This document shows, piece by piece, positions 30,985-39,519 of a stretch of 64,000 nt of DNA. Below the pieces are notes generated by a model. That model had not been told where the DNA came from and searched no databases. It saw only the letters and a program-made list of their open reading frames with translations. How positions within the stretch are numbered: the first letter of the stretch is position 1; each line of letters starts with the position of its first letter. The translations under genes were made by a program, and so were the position numbers. This DNA is from Paenibacillus pasadenensis. Its GTDB lineage: Bacteria; Bacillota; Bacilli; Paenibacillales; Paenibacillaceae. The DNA lies in the NCBI RefSeq assembly GCF_023715725.1, contig NZ_JAMBOT010000015.1:1-64000 (forward strand). Direction: 5' to 3'.

Positions 30985-31965
30985 ATGGACGGCTTCTTTA
31001 GCAGAATGGCAGCGGAGCTGCGCCCGTCACGGTCCTTCATCCGCCGCAGCGGCCGTTTGTCCGCAGCTGTTGCGGACGGCGTGTGGAAGGCAGGGCAGCA
31101 AGGCCGCTTGTCTGCTGCCGTTGCAGACAGCCAAGTCCGGGCAGAGCGCAGGCAAGGAGCACGCGGGCTCGGCGCGCTTCGCAACGAACGCGGCAGCATG
31201 TCGCTGCTCGGCATCGGTATGGTGGCGATGTTCATCGTGCTCGCCATCTATCTGTTTTACTTCTACACCGTATTTATCGAGAAGCGCCAGGCGCAAAACG
31301 TAGCGGATGCGGCATCCCTGGCCGCTGTGGAAACGATTAAGGACGTTTATGAAAAGGCGCTGGAGGGGCGGGCGTTTCAGGAGGCCGAGCGGTTGTACGA
31401 CGGGGAGATGGATGCGCGGCGCACGCCGAGCCCCACGCCGACGCCGACTCCTACCCCGACGCCAAGCAACCCGGGCGGACTGCCCGGCGCGACCGTTACG
31501 CCGACCCCTACCCCAACGCCAACGCCGAAACCGACCGCTCCTCCTTCCCAAAGGCGACTGTTCGCGGACAAAAAGCTGTATGACGAGATCGTGGAGGATC
31601 GCATGCACCGCCGTTCCGGCTGGATGGAGGACAACTGGATGCGAATCGTGAAGGAGCGGTTTTTTGCCGACGAATTTACGGCCTCCCGCAACGGCGAGCT
31701 GTTATACGATACGATCAAGCATGAGTCGGGGCTGATCGGCGGAGCGGCTAAGGAAACGGCCCGGCGCAATGAAGGTGTTGCTGGCGGATCGCTTTTATTC
31801 CCGTCCGAGGGCAAACCCAAGTTCCTGCTGGAATCAGGCCGGACCTTAACGATTGACGCGATCGGCATTCGCGAGGATATTCCGGCGCTGGCTGCTGCAG
31901 GCTTGAATTCCAAATCGATTCCAATCGATGTGAGCGGCAAAGTGCCGTTTAAGATTCATTGGTAA
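30985..31965 (+). CDS. TadG-like pseudopilin with Pro-Thr linkers
   Basis: 326 residues. After about 65 basic residues comes RNERGSMSLLGIGMVAMFIVLAIYLFYFYTVF, a pseudopilin-like helix, and then the TadG-type KRQAQNVADAASLAAVETI. Two Pro-Thr repeats (PTPTPTPTPTPS and TVTPTPTPTPTPKPT) form rigid extracellular linkers of the kind used to cross the wall. The C-terminal domain (FADKKLYDEIVEDRM... to the end) is not recognised. ATG 30985 follows the previous stop by 1 base with GGAGGG upstream. The N-terminal extension holds a repeated GRLSAAVAD motif. It is the last gene of the pilus operon. Confidence 0.75.
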   Translation: MDGFFSRMAAELRPSRSFIRRSGRLSAAVADGVWKAGQQGRLSAAVADSQVRAERRQGARGLGALRNERGSMSLLGIGMVAMFIVLAIYLFYFYTVFIEKRQAQNVADAASLAAVETIKDVYEKALEGRAFQEAERLYDGEMDARRTPSPTPTPTPTPTPSNPGGLPGATVTPTPTPTPTPKPTAPPSQRRLFADKKLYDEIVEDRMHRRSGWMEDNWMRIVKERFFADEFTASRNGELLYDTIKHESGLIGGAAKETARRNEGVAGGSLLFPSEGKPKFLLESGRTLTIDAIGIREDIPALAAAGLNSKSIPIDVSGKVPFKIHW

Positions 31966-31970
31966 ATGAC

Positions 31971-32003
31971 AAAAAGGCCTCTCCCACGCGGAGAGGCCTT
32001 TTT
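31971..32003. terminator. Bidirectional rho-independent terminator closing the Tad operon
   Basis: AAAAAGGCCTCTCC and GGAGAGGCCTTTTT are perfect arms around CACGC. Confidence 0.95.
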
Positions 32004-32013
32004 GCTGCTGCTG

Positions 32014-33069
32014 TTATCCCATTTTTTCCTGATTATCAATGACAATCTGATCTTCCAACACATACGCGTTGTTCAGTCGCAGAACGTCCTTGAAGAAGGA
32101 GAGCGGCACATAAGTGGAGCCGTTCACTAATTCCGGCGCGGTTCCGAGTTCAATCGGTGCCATTTTGTTGTAGGTATAGTAGTCTTTTCCGATCTGCAGC
32201 GACGAGGTAATGCCGATCCAAGCCGTTTTTGTAGCGGATTCCCATTTCAGCTTCTGGTTCAGCGCTTCCGTGATAGCACGGAGCGGCACCATGACTGTGC
32301 CCTTTTCATCGGTAAAAGCAGCAGGGGCTTCGATGGTTTTGCCTTCTACAACGATGCTGTGATTGGCTACGTCGCCTGGCGCTTCATCCACAGGAGCTTC
32401 GGCGCCTGGCGCCGGGACGGCTTCCTCGAACAATACGACAATCAGCTCGGGAGATGCTTGGGCCGGAAAGCTGAGCGTGCTTACTCCGTATTTAACTGCA
32501 AGCGCGCGCCCGTTCAGGTCGCCGGTGAAAGGTTTCCCGTCCTCTGTGATGATCTTCGTTTTGTCCGAAGGGAGGATAATCAGGGAATTGTCTTCGCTTA
32601 AATAGCCGTTTTTCAGCTCGGCATTGCTGCTAAAACGGTCCACCTTCCACGTATTCCCGGCATCGGCAGTGACGACAACCTCAGCCTCGAATTGCGGCGG
32701 ATAGATCATGATCATCGGTTTTTTGGCATCGTAGAAAACGATTAGTTTAGCGCCGACCTTCAGCTGATCGGGGCTTTCGACATACGTGTTTGACGTCACG
32801 GACACATTGGCGATCACTTCTCCGGTGTCATTTTCGAGACTCACGGTTTTGGTGCCCGGCTGCGTTTCGCTGTCGGTAATCGATTTCACCGTGCCGCTTA
32901 CGCTGGCAAAGTTCGGCTGCGCCTGCTGATCATCCGGGGCCGGAGTTTCCGTTGGCGGTTGAGTTGAGATCGGACCCGATGCAGGGCTTGCGGCGATAAT
33001 GGACGATGCTGCAAGGGATAGAGCTGCGACGGATAGCAGGGCGGGAAGTGCTTTAGCTGACTTTTTCAT
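32014..33069 (-). CDS. Secreted protein with copper-amine-oxidase-type stalk domain
   Basis: 351 residues. Signal peptide (LPALLSVAALSLAASSIIAA), a Pro/Thr/Gln linker, then an OB-like beta domain (residues about 50-120: SVSGTVKSITDSETQ...). The C-terminal 115 residues form a stalk domain of the type named after the N-terminus of copper amine oxidases (VMVPLRAITEALNQKLKWES, YVPLSFFKDVLRLN). Such domains occur in many Paenibacillus surface proteins and do not imply oxidase activity. ATG 33069 follows AGGAGCG by 8 bases; the upstream frame extension lacks a signal peptide at its start. Its partner is unknown. Confidence 0.82.
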   Translation of the reverse strand: MKKSAKALPALLSVAALSLAASSIIAASPASGPISTQPPTETPAPDDQQAQPNFASVSGTVKSITDSETQPGTKTVSLENDTGEVIANVSVTSNTYVESPDQLKVGAKLIVFYDAKKPMIMIYPPQFEAEVVVTADAGNTWKVDRFSSNAELKNGYLSEDNSLIILPSDKTKIITEDGKPFTGDLNGRALAVKYGVSTLSFPAQASPELIVVLFEEAVPAPGAEAPVDEAPGDVANHSIVVEGKTIEAPAAFTDEKGTVMVPLRAITEALNQKLKWESATKTAWIGITSSLQIGKDYYTYNKMAPIELGTAPELVNGSTYVPLSFFKDVLRLNNAYVLEDQIVIDNQEKMG

Positions 33070-33264
33070 AATCTGATCGCTCCTGTTCGTTTTGTTCCAC
33101 TTGGTTAATGTTTCCCTTTTGCACCGTTCCAAACGCATCATAGCGCTGAAATGTTGCAAAAATGTTTCCGGCGTGTACCTTTGCAGGAATAAATCAATGT
33201 TGATTCTATAAGTGATTAGACTATAATCAAATTAGATAAATATTAAAATACTGAGGTGTGCAAT

Positions 33265-33831
33265 ATGAACGAGCTTGAGCTGATTCCCGGCAGATGGGAG
33301 ACGGAGCGTTTTTTTGTTCGCATGATTGAAAAAAGCGACGGAGAGGCGGCGCAGCGGATTTACGAAGCGGCAATGCCTTCCACGGGATGGGGTGAAGGAA
33401 CGTTTAATCCGGTGTATATCCGGGATGTGCTGGCAGGGAAGCCGGAGCTGCCGCCGGGCGGGGAGGCTTCCCGTGCGCTGGTTCAGCTCGTTTATGACCG
33501 TAACGCGGTGAAAGCGGGGGAGCCGGTTGCAATTATGGAACTGTATCACGGTTATCCTGGCGCAGGAGATTTGTATATCGGTTTATTCGGCGTGAGTCCT
33601 GGCAGCCGTGGGCTTGGATACGGCAAGGAGATTACAGCCGGAATAACCGAGGCTGCATTTGCTCAGGGTTATGAGTCGGTGCGAGCAGCCGTTGATCTGA
33701 AAAATTGGCCCGGTTTGCGTTTTTGGCTCGGCTGCGGGTTTACGGACGCGGTGAAAATAAAAGGCGAAAAAGAACATAGCGAAAAGGGGATTGCGGTCAT
33801 CGAGCTGGCGAATCGCAGGAACGGCCGATAA
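33265..33831 (+). CDS. GNAT-family acetyltransferase
   Basis: 188 residues. The acetyl-CoA-binding loop appears as LFGVSPGSRGLGYGKEITAGI (about residues 110-130), after the strand GDLYIG; VRAAVDLKNWPGLRFWLGCGF is the usual C-terminal RimJ/RimL-like motif. The protein probably acetylates an amine or a protein N-terminus; the substrate is not known. ATG 33265 follows TGAGGTG by 6 bases; a GTG at 33256 lies within that site. It is a single gene with AT-rich sequence upstream and a shared hairpin downstream. Confidence 0.8.
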   Translation: MNELELIPGRWETERFFVRMIEKSDGEAAQRIYEAAMPSTGWGEGTFNPVYIRDVLAGKPELPPGGEASRALVQLVYDRNAVKAGEPVAIMELYHGYPGAGDLYIGLFGVSPGSRGLGYGKEITAGITEAAFAQGYESVRAAVDLKNWPGLRFWLGCGFTDAVKIKGEKEHSEKGIAVIELANRRNGR

Positions 33832-33842
33832 CGGCTACTAAC

Positions 33843-33897
33843 GGCAAAACAGGCTGCACCGGCGCCAGTGTCATGGCAAAGGTACAGCCCGTTTTGA
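33843..33897. terminator. Bidirectional terminator hairpin
   Basis: AAAACAGGCTGCACC and GGTACAGCCCGTTTT pair with single mismatches around a long loop; T runs lie on both sides for the two convergent genes. Confidence 0.65.
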
Positions 33898-33901
33898 TTT
33901 G

Positions 33902-34963
33902 TTAGGCTTGAGAGTTTTGTTTCGCCAGCTCGCGGCGGACGATCGGCGCAACCTTCGTGCCGAGCAGCTCGATCGAGCGCAGCACCTCGCGGTGCGGGAT
34001 GGCGCTGACGTCTACATGGTGGAAGAAACGCGTGACGCCAAGATTGCGGTGCAGCAGTAAAATTTTCTCGGCCACGTATTCCGGGTCACCGACGTAAAGC
34101 GCTCCGCGGAGCCCGCTTCCTGCGTCGAAGTTCTCGCGGGTAAACGAGGAGTTCCAGCCGCGCTCGCGTCCGATCTTCGACATTTGCGCTTGGTAAGGCT
34201 CGAACAGCAAATCGCCGGCAGCCTGCTTCGTATCCGCAATAAACCCGTGGGAGTGGGTGGCAATCTGCAGCTTGGTCACATCATGCCCGGCTTGGGCAGC
34301 GGCTTTTTTGTACAGATCTACAAGCTGCGCAAAGCTCTCCGGCATACCGCCAATAATCGCATACGCAATCGGCAGGCCGAGCAGTCCGGCGCGGATCGTC
34401 GACTGCGCGTTGCCGCCGGTGGCGATCCAGACAGGAAGCGGGTCTTGTACGGCGCGCGGGTAGACGCCCAGGTTTGGAATGGATGGGCGATGCCCGCCGC
34501 GCCAGCTTATTTTTTCCGAGCGGGCGATGTCGAGCAGCAGCTCCAGCTTTTCATCGAACAGCTCCTCATAGTTCTCCAGGCTGTAGCCGAACAGCGGAAA
34601 CGATTCCGTAAACGAGCCGCGGCCCGCCATGATTTCCGCGCGGCCGTTCGACAGACCGTCCAGCGTAGCGAACTGCTGGTACACTCGGACGGGATCATCC
34701 GACGAGAGCACCGTCACCGCGCTTGTCAGCCGGATATGTTTCGTTTGCGCAGCTGCCGCCGCCAAAATAACAGCCGGAGCCGATCCCGCATAGTCAGGCC
34801 GGTGATGCTCCCCGATTCCGTATACATCCAGTCCGACCTGATCGGCAAGGACGATTTCCTCCACCGCCTCACGCAGCCGTTCGGCGTGGTTTTTCGGCGT
34901 TCCCGCCGGACTCGACGTCGCTTCCAGAAATGTGCTGATTCCGATTTCCATTGTTTGCGCCAT
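33902..34963 (-). CDS. LLM-class (luciferase-like) flavin-dependent oxidoreductase
   Basis: 353 residues, a bacterial-luciferase-like TIM barrel that uses FMNH2 or F420. Typical parts are GLDVYGIGEHHRPDYAGSAP near residue 50, IRLTSAVTVLSSDDPVRVYQQFATLDGLSNGRAEIMAGRGSF, PLPVWIATGGNAQS, and the end LGVTRFFHHVDVSAIPHREVLRSIELLGTKVAP. The last motif is typical of the MsnO8/LLM groups of unknown substrate. ATG 34963 is preferred because GGAGATG lies before it; ATG 34978 is an alternative. It runs opposite to the GNAT gene and is transcribed alone. Confidence 0.88.
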   Translation of the reverse strand: MAQTMEIGISTFLEATSSPAGTPKNHAERLREAVEEIVLADQVGLDVYGIGEHHRPDYAGSAPAVILAAAAAQTKHIRLTSAVTVLSSDDPVRVYQQFATLDGLSNGRAEIMAGRGSFTESFPLFGYSLENYEELFDEKLELLLDIARSEKISWRGGHRPSIPNLGVYPRAVQDPLPVWIATGGNAQSTIRAGLLGLPIAYAIIGGMPESFAQLVDLYKKAAAQAGHDVTKLQIATHSHGFIADTKQAAGDLLFEPYQAQMSKIGRERGWNSSFTRENFDAGSGLRGALYVGDPEYVAEKILLLHRNLGVTRFFHHVDVSAIPHREVLRSIELLGTKVAPIVRRELAKQNSQA

Positions 34964-35196
34964 GAGATTCATCTCCATTTTCTTCTTTGTGGTATTATTA
35001 TACTATATTATTTTTAGTTTCTCAATATAAGTTAGTAAAATTAGTGGAACTTTATTCAATTTGCCTGGAACTGAGCTCCAGCGCCTCTACGAGCAGGCTT
35101 CCCAGGTTCGAGCGGCGAAATGTACGGGATAGGTCAGGGCGTTCAATTAACGCTACATATTAATAGAAGGAATAAGGAGGTTTGATTCCAAATTAG

Positions 35197-35379
35197 AAAA
35201 ACGGATATCAGGCCGCTCATCCGCAGCGGGCTTCAGCCTACGGCGAATTGAAGAGGGAATTGGCCCGGCGATGGCCGGATGATACGCATCAGTATCAGGA
35301 GGGCAAAGGCGAGTTCATGCAACAGCTCGTTCGGGAAGCGGACATTTGGGCGGAAAAAGGAGGCGCATCGGGACAGTGA
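35197..35379 (+). pseudogene. C-terminal fragment of a GrpB (UPF0157) family protein
   Basis: A 60-codon frame that is closed by TAG at 35194 upstream reads AHPQRASAYGELKRELARRW and then DDTHQYQEGKGEFMQQLVREA, the typical end of GrpB-family nucleotidyltransferase-fold proteins. The N-terminal two thirds are absent and no start codon is available, so it is a remnant. Its TGA stop overlaps the GTG start of the downstream adenylyltransferase gene (GTGA). A lone AAGGAGG site at 35175-35181 upstream now leads only to a four-codon frame. Confidence 0.65.
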
Positions 35380-36230
35380 GAAACGAAGCGGAAATGATGG
35401 AGCTCATTCTGGGAACGGCCAGCGGCGACGAGCGCATCCGGGCAGTCTTCCTGAACGGTTCGCGGGTAAATCCGACGGTAGAGGCGGACCGGTTCCAGGA
35501 CTACGATGTTGTGTACCTGGTGACGGAAATGGCTTCTTTTCTTAACGACGACAGCTGGATCGACCGATTCGGAGAACGGGTGATTTTGCAGATGCCCGAA
35601 CGGATGAAGCTTGTGCCGCCGGACGATAACGGCCGGTTTCCTTATCTCATGCAGTTTGAGGATGGCAACCGGATCGACTTAAATCTGATTCCAGTTGAGC
35701 AGGCAGGAGATTATGTCCGGGAGGACAAGCTCATTCGGGTGCTGCTGGATAAGGACGGGCTTCTGCCGAAGCTTTCGGAGCCGACCGACGAGGATTATTA
35801 TGTGGAGCCGCCAAACCGCGAGTTTTTTGACAACTGCTGCAATGAGTTCTGGTGGGTGTCGCTTTATGTGGCCAAAGGGATATGGCGGGGCGAGCTCCTA
35901 TATGCACTGGATCATCTGAATGGTCCTGTGCGCGAGATGCTGATGCAGATGCTGAATTGGCAGGCCGGTTATCGAACTGGATTTTCCGTGAGCACGGGCA
36001 AAAACGGGAAGTATCTTCAACGCTATTTGCCGCAAGAGAGCTGGGAGTCGCTGCTGCGTACTTATCCGGCTGCGGAATCCAGCTCGATCCGGCAGGCGCT
36101 TGAAGCGGCGGCGGAGCTTTTCGGCCGTACGGCAAGAGATGTTGCGCAGAATCTTGGATGCCTCTACGACGAGGAGCAGGAGCTGCGGGTGCGGCGGTAT
36201 ATGGAGCGGGTTTTTGGGGAGCTGGAGTAA
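35376..36230 (+). CDS. Aminoglycoside 6-adenylyltransferase (AadK-like)
   Basis: 284 residues, the same size as AadK of Bacillus subtilis. Motifs of the ANT(6) family are clear: LNGSRVNPTVEADRFQDYDVVYLV (nucleotidyltransferase G-S and D-x-D region; residues about 31-54), FEDGNRIDLNLIP, PNREFFDNCCNEFWWVSLYVAKGIWR, and LNWQAGYRTGFSVSTGKNGKYL. Such enzymes transfer AMP to the 6-position of streptomycin and are common as intrinsic chromosomal genes in Bacillota. GTG 35376 lies 12 bases after AAGGAGG and overlaps the stop of a GrpB fragment. No mobile element is adjacent. Confidence 0.9.
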   Translation: MRNEAEMMELILGTASGDERIRAVFLNGSRVNPTVEADRFQDYDVVYLVTEMASFLNDDSWIDRFGERVILQMPERMKLVPPDDNGRFPYLMQFEDGNRIDLNLIPVEQAGDYVREDKLIRVLLDKDGLLPKLSEPTDEDYYVEPPNREFFDNCCNEFWWVSLYVAKGIWRGELLYALDHLNGPVREMLMQMLNWQAGYRTGFSVSTGKNGKYLQRYLPQESWESLLRTYPAAESSSIRQALEAAAELFGRTARDVAQNLGCLYDEEQELRVRRYMERVFGELE

Positions 36231-36274
36231 GACAGATTAACGGCACGAATATTTAATACAGGAGGATCTTTCAC

Positions 36275-36586
36275 ATGATGGAGCATCTCGTATCATTCCG
36301 GTTCAACGGACCGCTTGAGCCGATTAAACAGCAGGAGCTGCTTGGATTGCTTTATGGGCTTAAAGATCAGGTTCCGGGTATTGTGGAGCTGACGGCGGGG
36401 TTCAACGAAACGGAGGAGACGGAGCATATTCACGGCTTTTCGCTTGGACTTCGCGTAACGTTTACCGACCGGGAAGCGCTGCGCGCGTACGGCCCGCATC
36501 CGGCGCATCAGGCTTTTGTCGCTAGCCTCGAAGGACTGGTAGACCAAGTTGTTGTTGTCGATTATCCGATTGAGTCTGCCCGATAG
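36275..36586 (+). CDS. Dabb (stress-responsive A/B barrel) protein
   Basis: 103 residues of the Dabb family: the start MMEHLVSFRFN carries the usual hydrophobic strand with a conserved His, then ELTAGFNETEE, FSLGLRVTFTDREALRAYGPHPAHQAFV and VVVVDYPIE follow. These small proteins form dimeric alpha-beta barrels; roles vary and include stress response. ATG 36275 or 36278 lies behind AGGAGGATC. The gene is 44 bases after the adenylyltransferase gene and could share its transcript. Confidence 0.87.
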   Translation: MMEHLVSFRFNGPLEPIKQQELLGLLYGLKDQVPGIVELTAGFNETEETEHIHGFSLGLRVTFTDREALRAYGPHPAHQAFVASLEGLVDQVVVVDYPIESAR

Positions 36587-36719
36587 ATCAGCCGGGATTA
36601 TTTTCAGCGGCTTCATTCATATGTGACTTCTTTCAAGGTAGCAACGCTTCCGAACGGGTAATGATGTAGGCAATGAGCCGGAACACTTAATACCGTTTCA
36701 TGGATAGGAGAGAGCATTC

Positions 36720-38408
36720 ATGACCAAAGCCTGGTGGAAAGAAAGCGTTGTGTACCAAATTTACCCCCGCAGCTTTCAGGACAGCAACGGCGACGGCATC
36801 GGGGATATTCCCGGCATCATCAGCCGGCTGGATTATTTGCAGGAGCTTGGCGTCGACGTCGTTTGGCTCTGTCCCGTGTTTGAGTCGCCTAATGATGACA
36901 ACGGATACGATATCAGCCACTACCGCCGCATCATGAAGGAGTTTGGCACGATGGCGGATTGGGAGCGGCTGCTGGACGGACTGCACAGCCGGGGCATGAA
37001 GCTGATCATGGACCTGGTCGTGAACCATACATCCGATGAACATGCATGGTTCGAGGAGTCACGGCTGTCCAAAAACAGCCCGTACCGGGATTATTACATT
37101 TGGCGCGATGGCCAAAACGGCCGGGAGCCGAACAACTGGTCCAGCTTTTTCAGCGGCTCCGCCTGGAAATACGACGAGGAAACGGGCCAATACTTCCTGC
37201 ATTTATTTTCAGGCAAACAGCCGGACTTAAATTGGGATAACCCGCGCGTCCGCCGCGAAGTGTACGATATGATGGCTTGGTGGCTGGATAAAGGCATTGA
37301 CGGCTTCCGCATGGACGTCATTAATCTCATTTCCAAGGTGCCGGAGCTGCCTGACGCGCATGGGGACGGATGGTACAACTTTGGCGGCGAGTTTTTTATG
37401 AACGGACCGAAGGCGCATGATTATTTGCGGGAGATGAACCGGGAGGTTCTGTCACGCTACGATATTATGACCGTCGGGGAGACGCCCGGCGTCACGCCGG
37501 ATGAGGCGGCAAAGTATGTGAGCGAGCACAGGGGAGAGCTGAACATGGTGTTTCAGTTCGAGCTGATGGACATCGACTCCGGTTATGGCAAATGGGATGT
37601 GCGGCCTTGGCGTCTGCGCGACTTCAAACGCATCATGAGCAAGTGGCAGACAGGGCTGGCAGGCCGGGGCTGGAACAGCCTTTACCTGAACAACCACGAT
37701 CAGCCGCGGTTGGTGTCTCGCTTTGGGGATGACGGGCGGTATCGCAAACAATCCGCCAAAATGCTCGCCACCCTGCTGCATACGCTGCAGGGTACGCCGT
37801 ACATTTACCAGGGCGAAGAGCTTGGCATGACCAATGTGCGTTTCGGATCAATTCATGAATACAAGGATATCGAAACGCTGAATATGTACCGCGAGCATCT
37901 GGATGGCGGGCGGCCGGAGCAGGACATCATGAACGGAATTTACAGCAAAGGGCGCGACAATGCCCGCACACCGATGCAGTGGGATGCTTCCGCGAGCGGC
38001 GGCTTTTCGACAGGGCAGCCGTGGATATCGATGAATCCGAATTATACCGAGATTAACGCCGAGGAAGCTCGTCTCGACGAGGATTCGATTTTCCATTATT
38101 ACAGGAAGCTGATCCGGCTGCGCAAGGAGCATACGGATTCGATCGTGTATGGTCGGTACGAGGAGATTTTGGAGCAGCATGAGCAGATTTATGCCTATAC
38201 GCGTGTCGTGGACGACGGCGAAAAGCTGCTCGTGGCGCTCAACTTTTACGGCGAACCGGTGGAGTTTAAGCTGCCGGACGGGGTAGGGGCTGAGTTCGAG
38301 GGCGGAGAGCTGCTGCTTGGCAACTATCCGGCCGAAGAAGGGCGGGACTGGAGAAGCTTCACGCTTCGGCCTTATGAGGCGGTTGTGATACGGGGACAGA
38401 GTAATTAA
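36720..38408 (+). CDS. GH13 alpha-glucosidase (oligo-1,6-glucosidase type)
   Basis: 562 residues, the length of Bacillus oligo-1,6-glucosidases. The catalytic triad can be read: nucleophile Asp199 (GFRMDVIN), acid/base Glu254 (TVGETPG) and stabilising Asp327 (LNNHDQPR). The N-terminal motif WWKESVVYQIYPRSFQDSNGDGIGD and DLVVNHTSDEH are typical. Val after MD in the nucleophile region (MDVIN) fits 1,6-specific or isomaltose-type enzymes. No signal peptide, so it acts in the cytosol on imported oligosaccharides. ATG 36720 follows AGGAGAG. No transporter is adjacent; a terminator follows. Confidence 0.94.
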   Translation: MTKAWWKESVVYQIYPRSFQDSNGDGIGDIPGIISRLDYLQELGVDVVWLCPVFESPNDDNGYDISHYRRIMKEFGTMADWERLLDGLHSRGMKLIMDLVVNHTSDEHAWFEESRLSKNSPYRDYYIWRDGQNGREPNNWSSFFSGSAWKYDEETGQYFLHLFSGKQPDLNWDNPRVRREVYDMMAWWLDKGIDGFRMDVINLISKVPELPDAHGDGWYNFGGEFFMNGPKAHDYLREMNREVLSRYDIMTVGETPGVTPDEAAKYVSEHRGELNMVFQFELMDIDSGYGKWDVRPWRLRDFKRIMSKWQTGLAGRGWNSLYLNNHDQPRLVSRFGDDGRYRKQSAKMLATLLHTLQGTPYIYQGEELGMTNVRFGSIHEYKDIETLNMYREHLDGGRPEQDIMNGIYSKGRDNARTPMQWDASASGGFSTGQPWISMNPNYTEINAEEARLDEDSIFHYYRKLIRLRKEHTDSIVYGRYEEILEQHEQIYAYTRVVDDGEKLLVALNFYGEPVEFKLPDGVGAEFEGGELLLGNYPAEEGRDWRSFTLRPYEAVVIRGQSN

Positions 38409-38421
38409 AAAGTTTAAACTT

Positions 38422-38456
38422 AACCGTTGTAGGGATTTCCCTACGACGGTTTTTTC
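38422..38456 (+). terminator. Rho-independent terminator
   Basis: AACCGTTGTAGGG and CCCTACGACGGTT pair around ATTT, followed by six Ts. Confidence 0.92.
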
Positions 38457-38474
38457 ATGGGGCATCAGCTGAGT

Positions 38475-38870
38475 TTAAGCTCTATTATTTAGATATGCGA
38501 TTAAGACAATCAACCCAAGAAGTATCATTGAGAAAATAAATAGAGCACCCATCCTTACAATTAGCTTTCTTTTTTTAGGATCGTGGCATGATTGTTGATA
38601 GGCCCCTATGATGATGAGGGGGATACCGATTAGACCAATAAAAGGAAATTTTTCTATGTGTTCTATTTGTTGATTGAAAAAAGTGAAATTATTACATATT
38701 CTCACTATCCCTGCCATGATAGATGTTGAGCTAATAAAAACCATGCCAATTAAAAATAAAGTTGAGTATTTTGATCTTTCGTAAATAAAATAGGCGATTA
38801 ATAATAAGCCTAACCCGATCGAAAGGATTACATAGAGTGGTGATGGCAGGTTTTCATAAAATGTTATAAT
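38475..38870 (-). CDS. Small four-helix membrane protein, probable ATT start
   Basis: From ATG 38744 the frame gives 89 residues, but the same frame upstream continues to 38870 with clearly protein-like sequence: TFYENLPSPLYVILSIGLGL, LLIAYFIYERSKYSTLFLIG. No ATG, GTG or TTG occurs before the next stop. An ATT at 38870 lies 6-8 bases after GGGGGAT and is the likely start, giving 131 residues and four membrane helices; otherwise the gene is a 5'-damaged remnant. The function is unknown. The sequence is AT-rich, unlike its neighbours, which suggests acquisition, and the gene lies back to back with the SMI1/KNR4 gene. Confidence 0.55.
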   Translation of the reverse strand: MITFYENLPSPLYVILSIGLGLLLIAYFIYERSKYSTLFLIGMVFISSTSIMAGIVRICNNFTFFNQQIEHIEKFPFIGLIGIPLIIIGAYQQSCHDPKKRKLIVRMGALFIFSMILLGLIVLIAYLNNRA

Positions 38871-39014
38871 TTTTAAATCCCCCGTTTTAATGTCATTAAA
38901 GTCGCTGGGCCTGCTAACTTGATTTTATGATTAGTGATAGAATACGGCATGTGTGTATAATAACTCCACATGTTTTTTAAGTGGCTTTTTGAGCTGACAT
39001 TGGGGGAGTGATCA

Positions 39015-39491
39015 ATGCTAGACGAATTAATTCAAAAAATCTCACATTCACATGATTGCACGGTATTTCCGCCTGCAGGCCAGCCATCTGGCATGAGGCA
39101 CGATATTCCTGGCGACCTTGAAACATTTTATAAGCTTTGTGGCGGTATGCTGCTTTTTGAGGGAATGGACTATTCGATTACAATTGTCCCGCCTGACCAA
39201 TTTAAAACAGCCAATCTTGTCATCCTTGGAGAAGAGATAGAAGATGACCGTTCATCGGATTGGTTTGTCATAGCGACAGACGGACACTCTCAATATATTA
39301 CATTTGATTTGAATAGCAATAGACTCGGCAGATGTTATGACAGCTTTCACGATCGTCACGGTATTGCGGGCAGTACCGATGTGATTGCACACTCATTTAC
39401 TGAGCTGCTTACGCGGCTTTTTGAATATGGCGGCAAGTATTGTTACTGGCTTGAGGATAATTTCAGTTATATGGGTGATGCCTATGATTAA
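39015..39491 (+). CDS. SMI1/KNR4-family protein (orphan immunity-type)
   Basis: 158 residues of the SMI1/KNR4/SUKH superfamily, whose bacterial members are mostly immunity proteins against secreted nuclease or deaminase toxins. Recognisable parts are DIPGDLETFYKLCGGMLLFEG (the core YxxxGG turn), VILGEEIEDDRSSDWFVIATDG and QYITFDLNSNRLGRCYDSFHDR. No toxin gene with a matching secreted domain is adjacent, so it is an orphan, as is common for such immunity genes. ATG 39015 follows GGGGGAG. The gene lies in a short AT-rich island with other oddities. Confidence 0.82.
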   Translation: MLDELIQKISHSHDCTVFPPAGQPSGMRHDIPGDLETFYKLCGGMLLFEGMDYSITIVPPDQFKTANLVILGEEIEDDRSSDWFVIATDGHSQYITFDLNSNRLGRCYDSFHDRHGIAGSTDVIAHSFTELLTRLFEYGGKYCYWLEDNFSYMGDAYD

Positions 39492-39519
39492 TTACACTGA
39501 CAGCTGGGAGGGAAGTGGA

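Noticed and set aside
34184..35017. Rightward frame of 277 codons opposite the luciferase-like gene
   Set aside because: It is the shadow of a well-supported gene, and its composition is Arg/Gln-rich without motifs.
35050..35155. Short protein-like stretch on the complementary strand (FRRSNLGSLLVEALELSSRQ)
   Set aside because: About 35 codons without a start or a recognisable family; it may be the tail of a lost gene but cannot be told from chance.
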